In this document: in pieces, positions 34,141 to 44,278 of the stretch | Numbering within the stretch: position 1 is the stretch's first letter | Layout of the letters: each line of letters begins with the position of its first letter | The notes under the pieces: model-generated | What the model saw: only the letters and a program-made list of their open reading frames with translations | The model's database searches: none | Told to the model about the DNA's origin: nothing | DNA from: Flavobacterium psychrotrophum | GTDB lineage: Bacteria > Bacteroidota > Bacteroidia > Flavobacteriales > Flavobacteriaceae | Assembly (NCBI RefSeq): GCF_003403075.1 | Contig: NZ_CP031557.1 | Span: 2,294,001-2,358,000, forward strand | Direction: 5' to 3' | DNA: 64,000 bases | Translations under genes and position numbers: made by a program

Positions 34141-36378
34141 ATGAAAAACAACTACTTTAAACTCCTTGCAGGTGGCTTTTTTTTAATGGCAGCCGCCGGC
34201 GTAAGCGCACAGGAGGAAAAGAAACTTACCGTTCAGGATTCGGTTGCCCTGAGCCAAAAAATCAAATCAGATAACGGCGGCGACCGTAATGTGATGCTAA
34301 ACGCATCGAGCAATTCAGGCCCCAGAGATGTAAACATCGGGTTACCGGCCTCTGTAGGTGGTATAACCATTTTAGAGAACGACCTGCCGGTAGTGTACTT
34401 TTTTTGGCCGGAACTCCCTAACAAAACCTGGAGGCAAAGCGTAAGCCTTAAAAATACAGGGCTTTTAAAAATGGAAGACCTGGCAAGCAATATGGGCGAT
34501 CTTGGCTTTGCGGTAAACTCTTATACACAAAACGGTACTAAAGATTTCCACGCAAAAGGTAACCTTCAGGGCAGCCACTTTGGATGGCTACAGGGCGATG
34601 TAAACGTATCTGGGCCAATAACTAAAAATGGCTGGACGTATTCAATAGGAGCATTCTTAAACTTCGACCCATCTACTTACGATGTTGGCTTTAACAAATA
34701 TGAAGACCAGACCAAAATTTACAGGGCGGGTGTAACCAAGTATTTTAAAGACGATAAAGGAGAGTTTAATGTATTTTATAAATATGCCGATTCTTATGTA
34801 AACACTAACTATGCAGTTTTTCAGTACGGACCAAACGGCAAGACATCTGAAATTCCCGGTTTTGAGATAGGCAACAGCTCTTACTATGTAAGGGATGGCA
34901 AAATGAGGTTTAAAGATGCTGTTACAGGCGACTATTACTGGGGAGAATTTGATGGAAAAGATAACAGGAACCGCAGCCATACAGTCGATGTTTTTGGTAA
35001 CTACAAACTAAACAACGGTTGGAACTTTAAATATACCACACGTTTGCACCTTGCAAAATCATCATTACTATACAGCATTCCTCTAAGTATTTTCCAGGCA
35101 TCGGCTACAGATGGTTATACCATAGCAGGTACCGGCCAGGCTTATGAGGGTAATGTGGGTACACAGCTTGCCATGAACAGCCCGAGCATTCCTACTACTT
35201 CTATAATGGGGCGTTTCTCTTTAAACAAGCAAATAAAGAACCACGACCTTAGCATAGGTGTTTTAGAGCAATACTATAATGTAGATAAATACCACTCTAA
35301 CCGTTCGCTATTTTTCCAGACGGTAGAAGACCAGCCACAGCGCCTTATAGGCCCGGGTACAGATGAGTATGGTTTTTACGGTTATAACTCCAGCGCAGAA
35401 TATTTTGATGGTTCAGAGAACAAGCTTTCTGTTTACGGTACAGACAACTGGAAGGTATCTGAAAGGTTTAACCTTAAAGCAGGACTTATGCTAAGAAGCC
35501 AGCTGCTAAACGGAAGCTATAGCCAGACCGCACGTACCGAAGGATTTACCATGCAGGATGCTGTGCTTACTAACATTAAAGACAGCTATTTTCACGTAGC
35601 GGGTAATCTTAACCTTAACTATAACATTACTAAAAACTTTGGTGCCTTGGCAAACTTCCTGTATACCGAAGAAAACGGGCGTTTAGAGAGTTTCTCGACA
35701 GCTATAGCGCCAAGTGTGGTTAAGAGCAGAAGCCCGCTTGCTGGTTTAGGGATATTCTGGAATACAAAGTACTTCAGCCTTGTATCTCAGGGTACATATC
35801 TTAAGAAGAATAATTACCTGACGCGTTTTAATCTTGTAAACCCCGAAGATGATACCGAAACACAACAGGCTACGGTTTTCTATGACATACAAACCCTGGG
35901 CTGGACTACCGATATGATGGTTACTCCATTTAAAGGCTTTAATCTTCATTACCTGATTACACTACAAGATCCGGTATATAAAAACTTTACGTTTTCAGCC
36001 TTTGGTAACAACTACGATTATAACAACAAAACCGTACTGGAAATTTCTAATGTACTAATGGAAATAGACCCAAGCTACTCTGTTGAAAAATGGAAGTTCT
36101 GGGCAAGTTTCAGGTATTTCAGCAAGCAGTACGCTAACATTACAAACGCACTGTACTTTGCGCCAAGGTGGGAAAACTTTGGAGGTATAAACTACCAGTA
36201 CAATAAAAACTTAGGCTTTGGTGCCACAGTGGTAAACTTCCTGAACCAAACCGGTGCAAAAGGAACCATAAACGGTGCTGAGCTTATTAGCGATGCAAGC
36301 CCATATTACGGGCAGTTGCTTACAGGGTCTTACATAAGGCCATTTACAGTACAGTTGTCAGTAAACTTTAATTTCTAA
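34141..36378 (+). CDS. atypical TonB-dependent receptor-like outer-membrane protein
   Basis: A 745-residue outer-membrane protein: signal MKNNYFKLLAGGFFLMAAAG ending VSAQ, then an N-terminal region (about 25-120) that resembles only a reduced plug (NIGLPASVGGITILENDLPVV) and lacks the carboxypeptidase-D regulatory domain, and a large barrel of aromatic beta strands ending ...IRPFTVQLSVNFNF with terminal phenylalanine. No SusD partner follows. It heads the operon with a nucleoside hydrolase-like protein and two GH3 enzymes, suggesting uptake of a nucleoside or small glycoside, which is inference. Whether it needs TonB cannot be judged without a clear TonB box. Confidence 0.82.
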   Translation: MKNNYFKLLAGGFFLMAAAGVSAQEEKKLTVQDSVALSQKIKSDNGGDRNVMLNASSNSGPRDVNIGLPASVGGITILENDLPVVYFFWPELPNKTWRQSVSLKNTGLLKMEDLASNMGDLGFAVNSYTQNGTKDFHAKGNLQGSHFGWLQGDVNVSGPITKNGWTYSIGAFLNFDPSTYDVGFNKYEDQTKIYRAGVTKYFKDDKGEFNVFYKYADSYVNTNYAVFQYGPNGKTSEIPGFEIGNSSYYVRDGKMRFKDAVTGDYYWGEFDGKDNRNRSHTVDVFGNYKLNNGWNFKYTTRLHLAKSSLLYSIPLSIFQASATDGYTIAGTGQAYEGNVGTQLAMNSPSIPTTSIMGRFSLNKQIKNHDLSIGVLEQYYNVDKYHSNRSLFFQTVEDQPQRLIGPGTDEYGFYGYNSSAEYFDGSENKLSVYGTDNWKVSERFNLKAGLMLRSQLLNGSYSQTARTEGFTMQDAVLTNIKDSYFHVAGNLNLNYNITKNFGALANFLYTEENGRLESFSTAIAPSVVKSRSPLAGLGIFWNTKYFSLVSQGTYLKKNNYLTRFNLVNPEDDTETQQATVFYDIQTLGWTTDMMVTPFKGFNLHYLITLQDPVYKNFTFSAFGNNYDYNNKTVLEISNVLMEIDPSYSVEKWKFWASFRYFSKQYANITNALYFAPRWENFGGINYQYNKNLGFGATVVNFLNQTGAKGTINGAELISDASPYYGQLLTGSYIRPFTVQLSVNFNF

Positions 36379-36387
36379 GATTATAAA

Positions 36388-36416
36388 AAGCAGGCTGTGC
36401 TGTGTGCAGCCTGCTT
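36388..36416 (+). other. intra-operon hairpin after the receptor gene
   Basis: AAGCAGGCTG (36388-36397) and CAGCCTGCTT (36407-36416) form a 10-bp stem 9 bp after the stop. AAAATG rather than a T-run follows on the plus strand, so it is more likely an mRNA-protecting or attenuating structure than a full terminator; the next gene starts at 36431. Confidence 0.55.
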
Positions 36417-36430
36417 AAAATGTTTAAATT

Positions 36431-37447
36431 ATGAAATACAAACATATATTTTCTGCACTGCTACTGGGCTGCTCACTAGCTGCCACAGCGCAAAATACTA
36501 CAGATGCAGGTATAAAGCCACGCATGCGCGTAATACTGGACAATGACTATGCCGGCGACCCCGATGGCTTGTTCCAACTCGTACATCATGTACTGTCGCC
36601 ATCGGTAGAAATAAGGGGCATAATAGGTTCGCATCTTCGCCCCGGAGATGGTTTTGACAACTCAAACGAAACGGCTACCCACGCTGTAGATAATGTTAGA
36701 GAGGTACTGAGCCTTTTAAAACTACAACAAAAGTTTACCGTATATCAGGGCAGTAATGCACCGCTAAAGGATAATAAAACCGCTATAGCATCTGACGGGG
36801 CTAAAGCTATTGTACAGGAAGCCATGCGTACCGATGTAAACACTCCTCTGTATATAGTATGCGGCGGCGGACTTACCGAAATAGCAAGCGCCTATCTCAT
36901 TGAACCCAAGATTGCCGATAAAATTATACTGGTTTGGATTGGTGGTACAGAATATACAGATATCGCCACTCCCCCACCGGGCTATACCTCTATGGAGTAC
37001 AACACGGGTATAGATGTAGCTGCGGTAAAGGTAATTTTTAACCAAAGTAACATTACACTTTGGCAGGTGCCCCGCAATGCCTACCGCGAAACATTGATGT
37101 CGTATTCTGAATTACTTACCAAAGTAAAGCCACACGGAAAAATAGGCGCATACTTAACCAGGAAAATAGACCACGTTAGAGAAATGACCAACAAGTATAA
37201 AATCTACACGGGCGAAACTTACATTATGGGCGATTCACCATTAGTGCTGCTTACTGCTTTGCAGTCATCTTTTGAAGCAGACCCTTCTTCGAGCTTTTAT
37301 TCTGTTAAGCAGGCTCCTAAAGTAAACGATGCAGGTTTGTATGAGGTACATAATAACGGCAGGAACATACGTGTATACCACCATCTTGATAACCGATTGA
37401 TGTTTGAAGATTTCTATGCGAAGCTTCAAATCTTAAACAAAAAGTAA
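36431..37447 (+). CDS. exported nucleoside hydrolase-like protein
   Basis: A 338-residue protein with signal MKYKHIFSALLLGCSLAATAQ. The N-terminal calcium/ribose motif of nucleoside hydrolases appears as ILDNDYAGDPDGL, a variant of DTDxxxDD that keeps the aspartates, followed by IRGIIGSHLRP, VYQGSNAPL and CGGGLTEIASAYL. A late MGDSPLVLL fits the second metal-binding aspartate. Family members split N-ribosides, but extracytoplasmic forms in polysaccharide loci can act on other glycosides. It lies 52 bp behind the receptor gene and 4 bp before the GH3 gene. Substrate not assignable. Confidence 0.85.
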   Translation: MKYKHIFSALLLGCSLAATAQNTTDAGIKPRMRVILDNDYAGDPDGLFQLVHHVLSPSVEIRGIIGSHLRPGDGFDNSNETATHAVDNVREVLSLLKLQQKFTVYQGSNAPLKDNKTAIASDGAKAIVQEAMRTDVNTPLYIVCGGGLTEIASAYLIEPKIADKIILVWIGGTEYTDIATPPPGYTSMEYNTGIDVAAVKVIFNQSNITLWQVPRNAYRETLMSYSELLTKVKPHGKIGAYLTRKIDHVREMTNKYKIYTGETYIMGDSPLVLLTALQSSFEADPSSSFYSVKQAPKVNDAGLYEVHNNGRNIRVYHHLDNRLMFEDFYAKLQILNKK

Positions 37448-37451
37448 TAGC

Positions 37452-39767
37452 ATGAAAAAATCAGTAATTACAGGCCTGTATCTGGCTTTTGCCCTGCAAA
37501 TAGCTACCGCACAGCAAACCGATGTAAAAACCGTAAAGTCTAAATCAGGCACCATGTTGGGTTACAGCGCTACAAGCGGTATAAAAATACTTACCATAAA
37601 AGGTGAAAAATTTAAAGACCTCAACAAAAACGGTAAGCTCGATAAGTATGAAGACTGGCGCCTGCCGGCAGAGGAACGTGCAAAAGACCTGGCGTCGCAA
37701 ATGACGGTAGCGCAAATTGCAGGGCTTATGCTTTACAGCCAGCACCAAAAGCTGCCAAGCAATTCTGAAGGTTTCGGGGCAGGAACATACAATGGCAAGC
37801 CATTTTCTGAAAGCGGTATGCAGGCGTACGAACTAAGCGACCAACAAAAGCAATTTCTTAAAGATGATAACCTGCGCCATGTACTGCTAACGGCTTTAGA
37901 GTCGCCGGAGGTGGCCGCAAAATGGAACAATAATGCACAGGCATTTGTAGAAGGTCTGGGCATGGGCATACCTGCAAACAATAGTTCAGACCCAAGAAAT
38001 ACAGCTACAGTAACCTCTGAGTTTAATGCGGGCGCAGGCGGTACTATTTCGCTTTGGCCGGATGGGCTGGCACTGGGTGCTACTTTTGATCCTGAACTAG
38101 TAAAACAATTTGGGCGTATAGCTGCGCAGGAGTACCGTGCACTGGGTATAGCTACGGCACTATCGCCACAGGTAGATTTGGGTACAGAGCCACGATGGTA
38201 CCGTATAGGGTATGTATTTAGCGAATCGCCTCAGTTAGTTACTGATATGGGCAAAGCATATATAGAGGGTTTCCAGACATCTGATAAGGCTACAGAAATT
38301 AAAAATGGCTGGGGTTACAGCAGCGTTAATGCCATGGTAAAGCACTGGCCGGGCGGAGGACCCGAAGAAGGTGGCCGCGATGGGCACTGGGCTATGGGCA
38401 AGTATGCCGTGTATCCGGGTAATAATTTTGCCAGCCATACCAAGCCTTTCCTCGAAGGCGCATTTAAGCTTGATGGCGGCACTAAGTCGGCTTCGGCGGT
38501 AATGCCCTACTATACAATTAGTTTTGACCGAGATTCTAAATACAAAGAAAATGTAGGTAACGGTTTCAGTAAATATATGATTACTGAACTGCTTCGTGAT
38601 ACCTATGGTTACGACGGTGTTGTATGTACCGACTGGCTTATTACGGCTGACGAAGGTAAGACCCCGGGAACATTTGCCGGTAAGCCCTGGGGTACAGAAG
38701 CACTTAACATAGCAGAGCGCCACTACAAAGTGCTTATGGCGGGTGTAGACCAGTTTGGGGGCAATAACGACAAAGGCCCTGTTCTAGAAGCGTACCAAAT
38801 GGGTGTTAAGGAGCATGGCGAAAAGTACATGCGTCAGCGTTTTGAGCGCAGTGCTGTGCGCCTTCTAAAAAACATATTCCGCACAGGATTATTTGAAAAT
38901 CCATACCTGGATGTAGAAAAAACCAAAGCAACAGTAGGTAAACCCGAGTTTATGAAAGCCGGTTACGATGCCCAGGTAAAATCAGTTGTGCTGTTAAAAA
39001 ACAAACAACAGGCACTTCCTGTTAAGGAAAAGAAAACAGTGTACATCCCTAAAATATACACTCCGGTTAAGACGGACTGGTGGGGCATTGCCACCCCGGC
39101 GACGTTTGATTATCCTGTAGATATTAACCTGGTTAAAAAATACTACAACGTAACCGAAGACGCTACAAAAGCAGATTTTGCTATTGTGTTTGTAAAGAAC
39201 CCGCAAAGCAAAGAAGGTGGCTATAGCGAAGCAGAGCGTGCACAGGGTGGTAATGGCTATGTACCAATTTCTCTTCAGTATGGTACTTATACCGCTAATA
39301 CAGCCCGCGAGCACAGCATAGCAGCAGGCGACCCCGTGGTAGACCCTACGATTAAAAACCGTAGCTACAAAGGTAAAACTACTACATCGTCTAACATTAT
39401 GGATTTGAGAACCATTGAAGACACCAAGATGCTTATGGGCGATAAGCCGGTTATTGTATCGGTTACTGCCGATAAGCCTATGATATTCGCGGAGTTTGAA
39501 AAACAGGTAGATGGTATTGTACTAAACTTTGGCGTATCTACCCAGGCGGTACTCGATATTATTTCGGGCAAGGCAGCACCATCAGGCTTATTGCCGCTGC
39601 AAATGCCAGCCAATATGGAAACGGTTGAAGCACAAAAAGAAGACGTTCCGTTTGACATGGAACCACATACAGACAGTGAAGGTAACAAATATGATTTTGG
39701 CTTTGGCCTTAACTGGAAGGGAGTAATAAAAGACAGCAGGACTGCTAAGTATAATAATAGTAAATAA
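37452..39767 (+). CDS. glycoside hydrolase family 3 protein (first of two)
   Basis: A 771-residue exported GH3 enzyme, with signal MKKSVITGLYLAFALQIATAQ. A calcium-loop-like DLNKNGKLDKYEDWRLP precedes the catalytic (alpha/beta)8 domain, which has the paired KH of VKHWPGGGPEEGGRDGHW near residue 297 and the nucleophile aspartate in VVCTDW near 393. The second (alpha/beta) domain includes SVVLLKNKQQALPVKEKKTVYIP. No clear fibronectin-like C-terminus. It begins 4 bp after the nucleoside hydrolase gene and ends 7 bp before the next GH3 gene. Beta-glucosidase- or xylosidase-type activity is likely; specificity is open. Confidence 0.92.
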   Translation: MKKSVITGLYLAFALQIATAQQTDVKTVKSKSGTMLGYSATSGIKILTIKGEKFKDLNKNGKLDKYEDWRLPAEERAKDLASQMTVAQIAGLMLYSQHQKLPSNSEGFGAGTYNGKPFSESGMQAYELSDQQKQFLKDDNLRHVLLTALESPEVAAKWNNNAQAFVEGLGMGIPANNSSDPRNTATVTSEFNAGAGGTISLWPDGLALGATFDPELVKQFGRIAAQEYRALGIATALSPQVDLGTEPRWYRIGYVFSESPQLVTDMGKAYIEGFQTSDKATEIKNGWGYSSVNAMVKHWPGGGPEEGGRDGHWAMGKYAVYPGNNFASHTKPFLEGAFKLDGGTKSASAVMPYYTISFDRDSKYKENVGNGFSKYMITELLRDTYGYDGVVCTDWLITADEGKTPGTFAGKPWGTEALNIAERHYKVLMAGVDQFGGNNDKGPVLEAYQMGVKEHGEKYMRQRFERSAVRLLKNIFRTGLFENPYLDVEKTKATVGKPEFMKAGYDAQVKSVVLLKNKQQALPVKEKKTVYIPKIYTPVKTDWWGIATPATFDYPVDINLVKKYYNVTEDATKADFAIVFVKNPQSKEGGYSEAERAQGGNGYVPISLQYGTYTANTAREHSIAAGDPVVDPTIKNRSYKGKTTTSSNIMDLRTIEDTKMLMGDKPVIVSVTADKPMIFAEFEKQVDGIVLNFGVSTQAVLDIISGKAAPSGLLPLQMPANMETVEAQKEDVPFDMEPHTDSEGNKYDFGFGLNWKGVIKDSRTAKYNNSK

Positions 39768-39774
39768 TTTAAAA

Positions 39775-42138
39775 ATGAAAAAAAACATATTATCAGTAAA
39801 AACACTGGCCGTTGTTGTGTTGTTTTCGATACAATATGCCAATGCCCAAAAGAAAGCACCGCAATTAGGAAAAGCATCATTGGATGAGGTGATAAATGCG
39901 ATGACTCCCGAGGAAAAAGCAACCCTTTTAGTAGGCCCGGGTATGCCTGGTTATGCAGGACTTGTGCCTCTTGAGGGCGAACCTGATGTACGCGTTTTAG
40001 GCCAGGCAGGCGGCACAAGAGCCATACCGCGCCTGGGAATACCTGAAACTGTAGTTGCCGATGGCCCAGCCGGGCTTCGTATTCAGCCAAAGCGTAAAAA
40101 CAATCCAAATACCTTTTATGCTACGGCGTTCCCTGTAGGTACATTGCTGGCCTCTACCTGGAATCCTGAACTTATAGAAGCTGTAGGTAAAGCAATGGGC
40201 GAAGAAGTAAAAGAATATGGTGTAGACGTGCTGCTTGCTCCTGCACTGAACATTCATCGTAACCCGTTAAATGGCCGTAACTTTGAATATTATTCTGAAG
40301 ACCCGCTTGTAGCCGGTAAGATAGCTTCGGCCTATATCAAAGGCATACAGGCAAACGGTGTAGGTACTTCTATTAAGCATTTTTCCGCTAACAACCAGGA
40401 AACAAACCGACTTACCATTAACGCACATATTAGCGAGCGTGCCATGCGCGAAATTTACCTGCGCGGTTTTGAAATTGCTATTAAAGAGTCATCTCCCTGG
40501 ACAGTAATGTCGTCTTATAACAAGGTAGACGGCATTTATACTTCTGCCAGTAAAGACCTGCTTACAACAGTGCTTAGAGACGAGTGGGGCTATAAAGGTT
40601 ATGTAATGACTGACTGGTTTGGAGGTTACCCGGGCTTTGAAAACATTTTGAAAGACGGTGTGGTTAGCGATGTAACAGCTCAGGTAAATGCGGGTAACGA
40701 CCTGCTTATGCCCGGTATGGAGCCTCAGTATAATGCACTTGTAGCTGCCATTAAAAACGGTAAGGCAGATAAAACAGCTGTTAATGCCAGCCTGAAGCGC
40801 ATTTTAAGTTATGTATTGCAATCGCCTACATTCAAAAAATACAAATACAGTAACAAGCCCGACCTGAAAGCGCATGCCCAGGTAACACGTACAGCGGGCG
40901 CTGAGGGTATGGTGTTGCTTAAAAATGAGTCGAACGTGCTTCCGTACACAAATACTACAGGAACATTAGCGGTGTTTGGAGATACATCATACAATTTTAT
41001 TGCAGGCGGTACCGGTAGTGGCGATGTAAATGAAGCTTACTCTGTTTCGCTTATAGAAGGCCTTACAAACGCCGGCTATAAAATAGACAACGACCTTAAA
41101 ACAGCTTATACACCATTTGTTGAAGCTGTTGTAGCTAAAGAAATGAAGCGCCGAGAAGAAAACGGCGGGCTACTGGCTGTGCCGCAACGCCTGCCCGAAA
41201 TGCCATTGGATAAAAATATGGTCGCGCAAAAAGCAAAATCAGATGCAGCTGCTGTTATAACAATTGGCAGGGCATCTGGAGAGAATGAAGACCGCCATAT
41301 AGACAACGATTTTTACCTTGGCCAGGATGAAATAAAAATGATAAATACTGTTGCCGATGCTTTTCATGCCGAGGGCAAAAAGGTAATTGTAATATTGAAT
41401 ATTGGTGGGGTTATTGAAACGTACAGCTGGAAAGACAAGGTAGATGCCATACTACTTGCATGGCAGGCTGGCCAGGAAGGCGGTAACGCTGTTGCCGATG
41501 TTCTTAACGGTAAAGTGAATCCTTCGGGCAAACTTACCATGACATTCCCTGTTTCGTATAATGATCATGCTTCTGCATCTAACTGGCTGGGCGCACCTGC
41601 AAACAACCCTACCGATGTATATTACAGAGAAGGCATTTATGTGGGTTACCGTTACTTCAATACTTTTGACGTAAAACCATCGTATGATTTTGGTTACGGC
41701 AGTTCTTACACTACGTTTGAATACAGCAACCTTAACCTAAGCAACACTTCATTCACTAATGAAATTAAAGTTACGGTTACCGTTAAAAATACAGGTAAAA
41801 CAGCAGGTAAAGAAGTAGCACAGCTATACCTTGCCGCACCGGCTAAACTTACCGACAAGCCTACTGAAGAACTTAAGGGCTTTGCCAAAACCAAAACACT
41901 AAAACCGGGAGAATCTGAAACACTTAGCTTTACGCTTAAAGCAAAAGACCTTGCTTCTTTTATAGACGCGCAAAGTGCATGGGTAGCTGAAAAAGGTACT
42001 TATACTGTAAAATTAGGTGCATCGTCTAAAGATATAAAACTGAAAAAGGAGTTTACGGTAAGCAGCGATATTACTGCAGAAAAAGTACACGATACCTTTA
42101 AAACTGAAGACAGTTTTAAAGACCTTGAAAATAAATAA
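39775..42138 (+). CDS. glycoside hydrolase family 3 beta-glucosidase-like enzyme (second of two)
   Basis: A 787-residue exported GH3 with signal MKKNILSVKTLAVVVLFSIQ ending YANAQ. The catalytic barrel carries VADGPAGLR, IKHFSANNQETNR (KH pair near residue 201) and the nucleophile in VMTDWFGG near 279. The (alpha/beta) sandwich contains RASGENEDR, and a C-terminal fibronectin type III-like domain (about 650-760, VTVTVKNTGKTAGKEVAQLYL) is present. It is last in the receptor / nucleoside hydrolase / GH3 / GH3 operon, 7 bp after the previous gene. The differing domain layout means the two GH3 enzymes are not recent duplicates. Confidence 0.94.
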   Translation: MKKNILSVKTLAVVVLFSIQYANAQKKAPQLGKASLDEVINAMTPEEKATLLVGPGMPGYAGLVPLEGEPDVRVLGQAGGTRAIPRLGIPETVVADGPAGLRIQPKRKNNPNTFYATAFPVGTLLASTWNPELIEAVGKAMGEEVKEYGVDVLLAPALNIHRNPLNGRNFEYYSEDPLVAGKIASAYIKGIQANGVGTSIKHFSANNQETNRLTINAHISERAMREIYLRGFEIAIKESSPWTVMSSYNKVDGIYTSASKDLLTTVLRDEWGYKGYVMTDWFGGYPGFENILKDGVVSDVTAQVNAGNDLLMPGMEPQYNALVAAIKNGKADKTAVNASLKRILSYVLQSPTFKKYKYSNKPDLKAHAQVTRTAGAEGMVLLKNESNVLPYTNTTGTLAVFGDTSYNFIAGGTGSGDVNEAYSVSLIEGLTNAGYKIDNDLKTAYTPFVEAVVAKEMKRREENGGLLAVPQRLPEMPLDKNMVAQKAKSDAAAVITIGRASGENEDRHIDNDFYLGQDEIKMINTVADAFHAEGKKVIVILNIGGVIETYSWKDKVDAILLAWQAGQEGGNAVADVLNGKVNPSGKLTMTFPVSYNDHASASNWLGAPANNPTDVYYREGIYVGYRYFNTFDVKPSYDFGYGSSYTTFEYSNLNLSNTSFTNEIKVTVTVKNTGKTAGKEVAQLYLAAPAKLTDKPTEELKGFAKTKTLKPGESETLSFTLKAKDLASFIDAQSAWVAEKGTYTVKLGASSKDIKLKKEFTVSSDITAEKVHDTFKTEDSFKDLENK

Positions 42139-42532
42139 TTTCGGGGCTATTATGCCCTTGAAACTATGTTGATTTTTTTATAATATTCCTGTTGGAGATA
42201 AATTTGTTGTGATACTGAACTACAGTTGCAACCATCATCTTCAACAGGATTTTTGTTTTTCATACCTTTAGAGAAGTTAAAGCCCGAAGCCCTTTTACTA
42301 CATTAAAAATTCCTTTAGAAACCTAAAAAAATATTTTATAGCTATAATTTTAAAGTTTTTGAAAGCACACGAATCATCTCATTTTTCAACCAAACATTTC
42401 AAGCCATTTTTAAAAGGGCTGAAATTTGAGCATTGAAACAATTTGAATGAAAATTGACACACTCCTATAGAAATACATCAAATGATAAAAGGCTACTTTA
42501 GCAAAGGAAATGAGATTTTAAACAAAAACAGC
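42139..42532. other. intergenic region before the GH28 gene
   Basis: It begins with the GH3-operon terminator hairpin (42188-42248) and is otherwise AT-rich with no gene. No exact TAnnTTTG promoter was found. Codons from 42482 are open and in frame with the GH28 gene but precede a proper signal peptide. Confidence 0.5.
42188..42253 (+). terminator. long-loop terminator after the GH3 operon
   Basis: CCTGTTGGAGAT (42188-42199) pairs with ATCTTCAACAGG (42237-42248) with one G-U pair; the 37-nt loop is long, and ATTTTTGTTTTT follows on the plus strand. Confidence 0.6.
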
Positions 42533-44278
42533 ATGAAATTTAAACAGGTAGCTTTATTTATTTTAACAATACTTTCATTAAAAACAGTAAGCGCCCAAGG
42601 TGCTAAAACCTTTAAGACATCTTATTACGAGGGAGAAAACTTTACCAGTAAATCATCTGATTGTACAGTTGGCACATCAAATTTTCCATATGTTGGGTCT
42701 GGTTATCTTGATATGGGAGGAAAAGGCTCTTATGCCGAATGGAATAATATATATAGTGCAACAGCAGGAGATTATACATTATTAATTAAATATGCGAATG
42801 CAGGTGGAACGAATCGCCCTTGCAAATTAACCGTAAATGGTAAGGCATTAAAAGACTTAGAGTTTCCATCACGTTTTGATGACTGGAACTATTACTGGAT
42901 TGACAGAGTTACTGTGCATCTTAATGCAGGGAATAATATTATACGACTTGTAGCCAACACCTCAAATGGTGGTCCTAATATAGACAATATAGCTCTTTCA
43001 AGCGATGATGGGCTTTGCAGTCCAACAGGAACTAAATATAATGTAAAAAATTATGGAGCAAAAGGTGACGGAAAAACAAACGATACAAAAGCCATACAGG
43101 CAGCTATAGACGCTTGTTCTAATGGCGGTTCTGTAATTGTGTCAAACGGAACATATATGTCCGGTCAAATAAGGTTAAAATCAAATATGACCTTATGGAT
43201 TGACCGTACCGCAATACTGAAAGGCATACAGGATAATTCGCTATACCCAGCCATAGCGCGGCATGCGGATAATGCTAATGTATGGTTACCCGACGTTCTT
43301 GGCGGCGGCGGTTGGGAACTCAAGGAAGCCTTTGTATATGCAGAGGGAGTAAACAACCTAACAATTGCAGGTGGTGGTATAATTGATGGTAATGGAGATT
43401 GTACTATATGGGATCATACCAAAGATGAAATACTGCGACCAATGGCATTATATGTTGCTTACTCCAACAATGTAAGGGTTGCGAATATAGACATTAAGAA
43501 CAGTGCCATGTGGGACTTTGTTATTTTAGAATGTGATGACGTAATAGTAGACGGAATCAACATTAACACGTCTGCATACGGCGTTAATAAAGATGGTATT
43601 GATATTTGTGATTCTCATGAAGTAAGCATTACCAATAGTACTATTTTATGCCAGGACGATGCGATTTGTCCTAAAAGCGGTTCGGCAAAAGGTGTAAATA
43701 ATATGACTATTAAAAATGTTACTATAAATGGTACCACAGGCAATAAAATAAAATTCGGCACTTTAACTTATGGCGCTTTTACGAACTGTTTACTTCAGGA
43801 TATAGCCATTAATGGATCTGGGAGAGGTGGTTTATGCGCCATTTCACTACAAGGACTGGATGGTGCCGACTTTTCGAATATTACCTTCGATAAGATAAAT
43901 TTGAAGACCTCAGCAAACGCTTTTTTCTTACTACATGCAGCCGGAAAACGGGGTCATAGGCCTGCGGGAGCTTCGGCAAAAACCGGCAGCATAAGCGATA
44001 TAACATTTTCTAATTTAGATTTCAGAAATATTAGTGACAATATAGGCAGTTGTATCAGCGGTATTAATTTGGACGGAACTGTTTATAAAGTGAAGGATGT
44101 TACCTTTAATAATGTAAAGGTTGACTCGTTTAAAGGTGGTGCAACTTCTATCCCCAAACGCCCGGTGAATATAAAGGAAACTATCCCGAATACAGTGTTT
44201 TTGGCATGCTTCCGGCATGGGGATATTACATTAGATATGCAACGGATATTAATTTTACAAATTGCAGCCAGACAGTAG
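42533..44278 (+). CDS. CBM-GH28 pectinase-like protein with frameshifted C-terminus
   Basis: The signal peptide MKFKQVALFILTILSLKTVSAQ starts at the ATG at 42533; the frame is open from 42482 but that addition precedes the signal. A CBM6/35-like carbohydrate-binding domain (about 30-140, YEGENFTSKSSDC, SYAEWNNIY, IRLVANTSNGGPNIDNIAL) is followed by a right-handed beta-helix GH28 domain (YNVKNYGAKGDGKTNDTKAI, NKDGIDICDS near 350, QDDAICPKSG near 372). The GHG motif is not obvious and the R-I-K motif appears as NKIKFG. The last 47 or so codons are in a different reading frame from what homology would predict; see the entry at 44152-44319. It probably acts on pectin-like polymer outside or in the periplasm. 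Confidence 0.8.
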   Translation: MKFKQVALFILTILSLKTVSAQGAKTFKTSYYEGENFTSKSSDCTVGTSNFPYVGSGYLDMGGKGSYAEWNNIYSATAGDYTLLIKYANAGGTNRPCKLTVNGKALKDLEFPSRFDDWNYYWIDRVTVHLNAGNNIIRLVANTSNGGPNIDNIALSSDDGLCSPTGTKYNVKNYGAKGDGKTNDTKAIQAAIDACSNGGSVIVSNGTYMSGQIRLKSNMTLWIDRTAILKGIQDNSLYPAIARHADNANVWLPDVLGGGGWELKEAFVYAEGVNNLTIAGGGIIDGNGDCTIWDHTKDEILRPMALYVAYSNNVRVANIDIKNSAMWDFVILECDDVIVDGININTSAYGVNKDGIDICDSHEVSITNSTILCQDDAICPKSGSAKGVNNMTIKNVTINGTTGNKIKFGTLTYGAFTNCLLQDIAINGSGRGGLCAISLQGLDGADFSNITFDKINLKTSANAFFLLHAAGKRGHRPAGASAKTGSISDITFSNLDFRNISDNIGSCISGINLDGTVYKVKDVTFNNVKVDSFKGGATSIPKRPVNIKETIPNTVFLACFRHGDITLDMQRILILQIAARQ

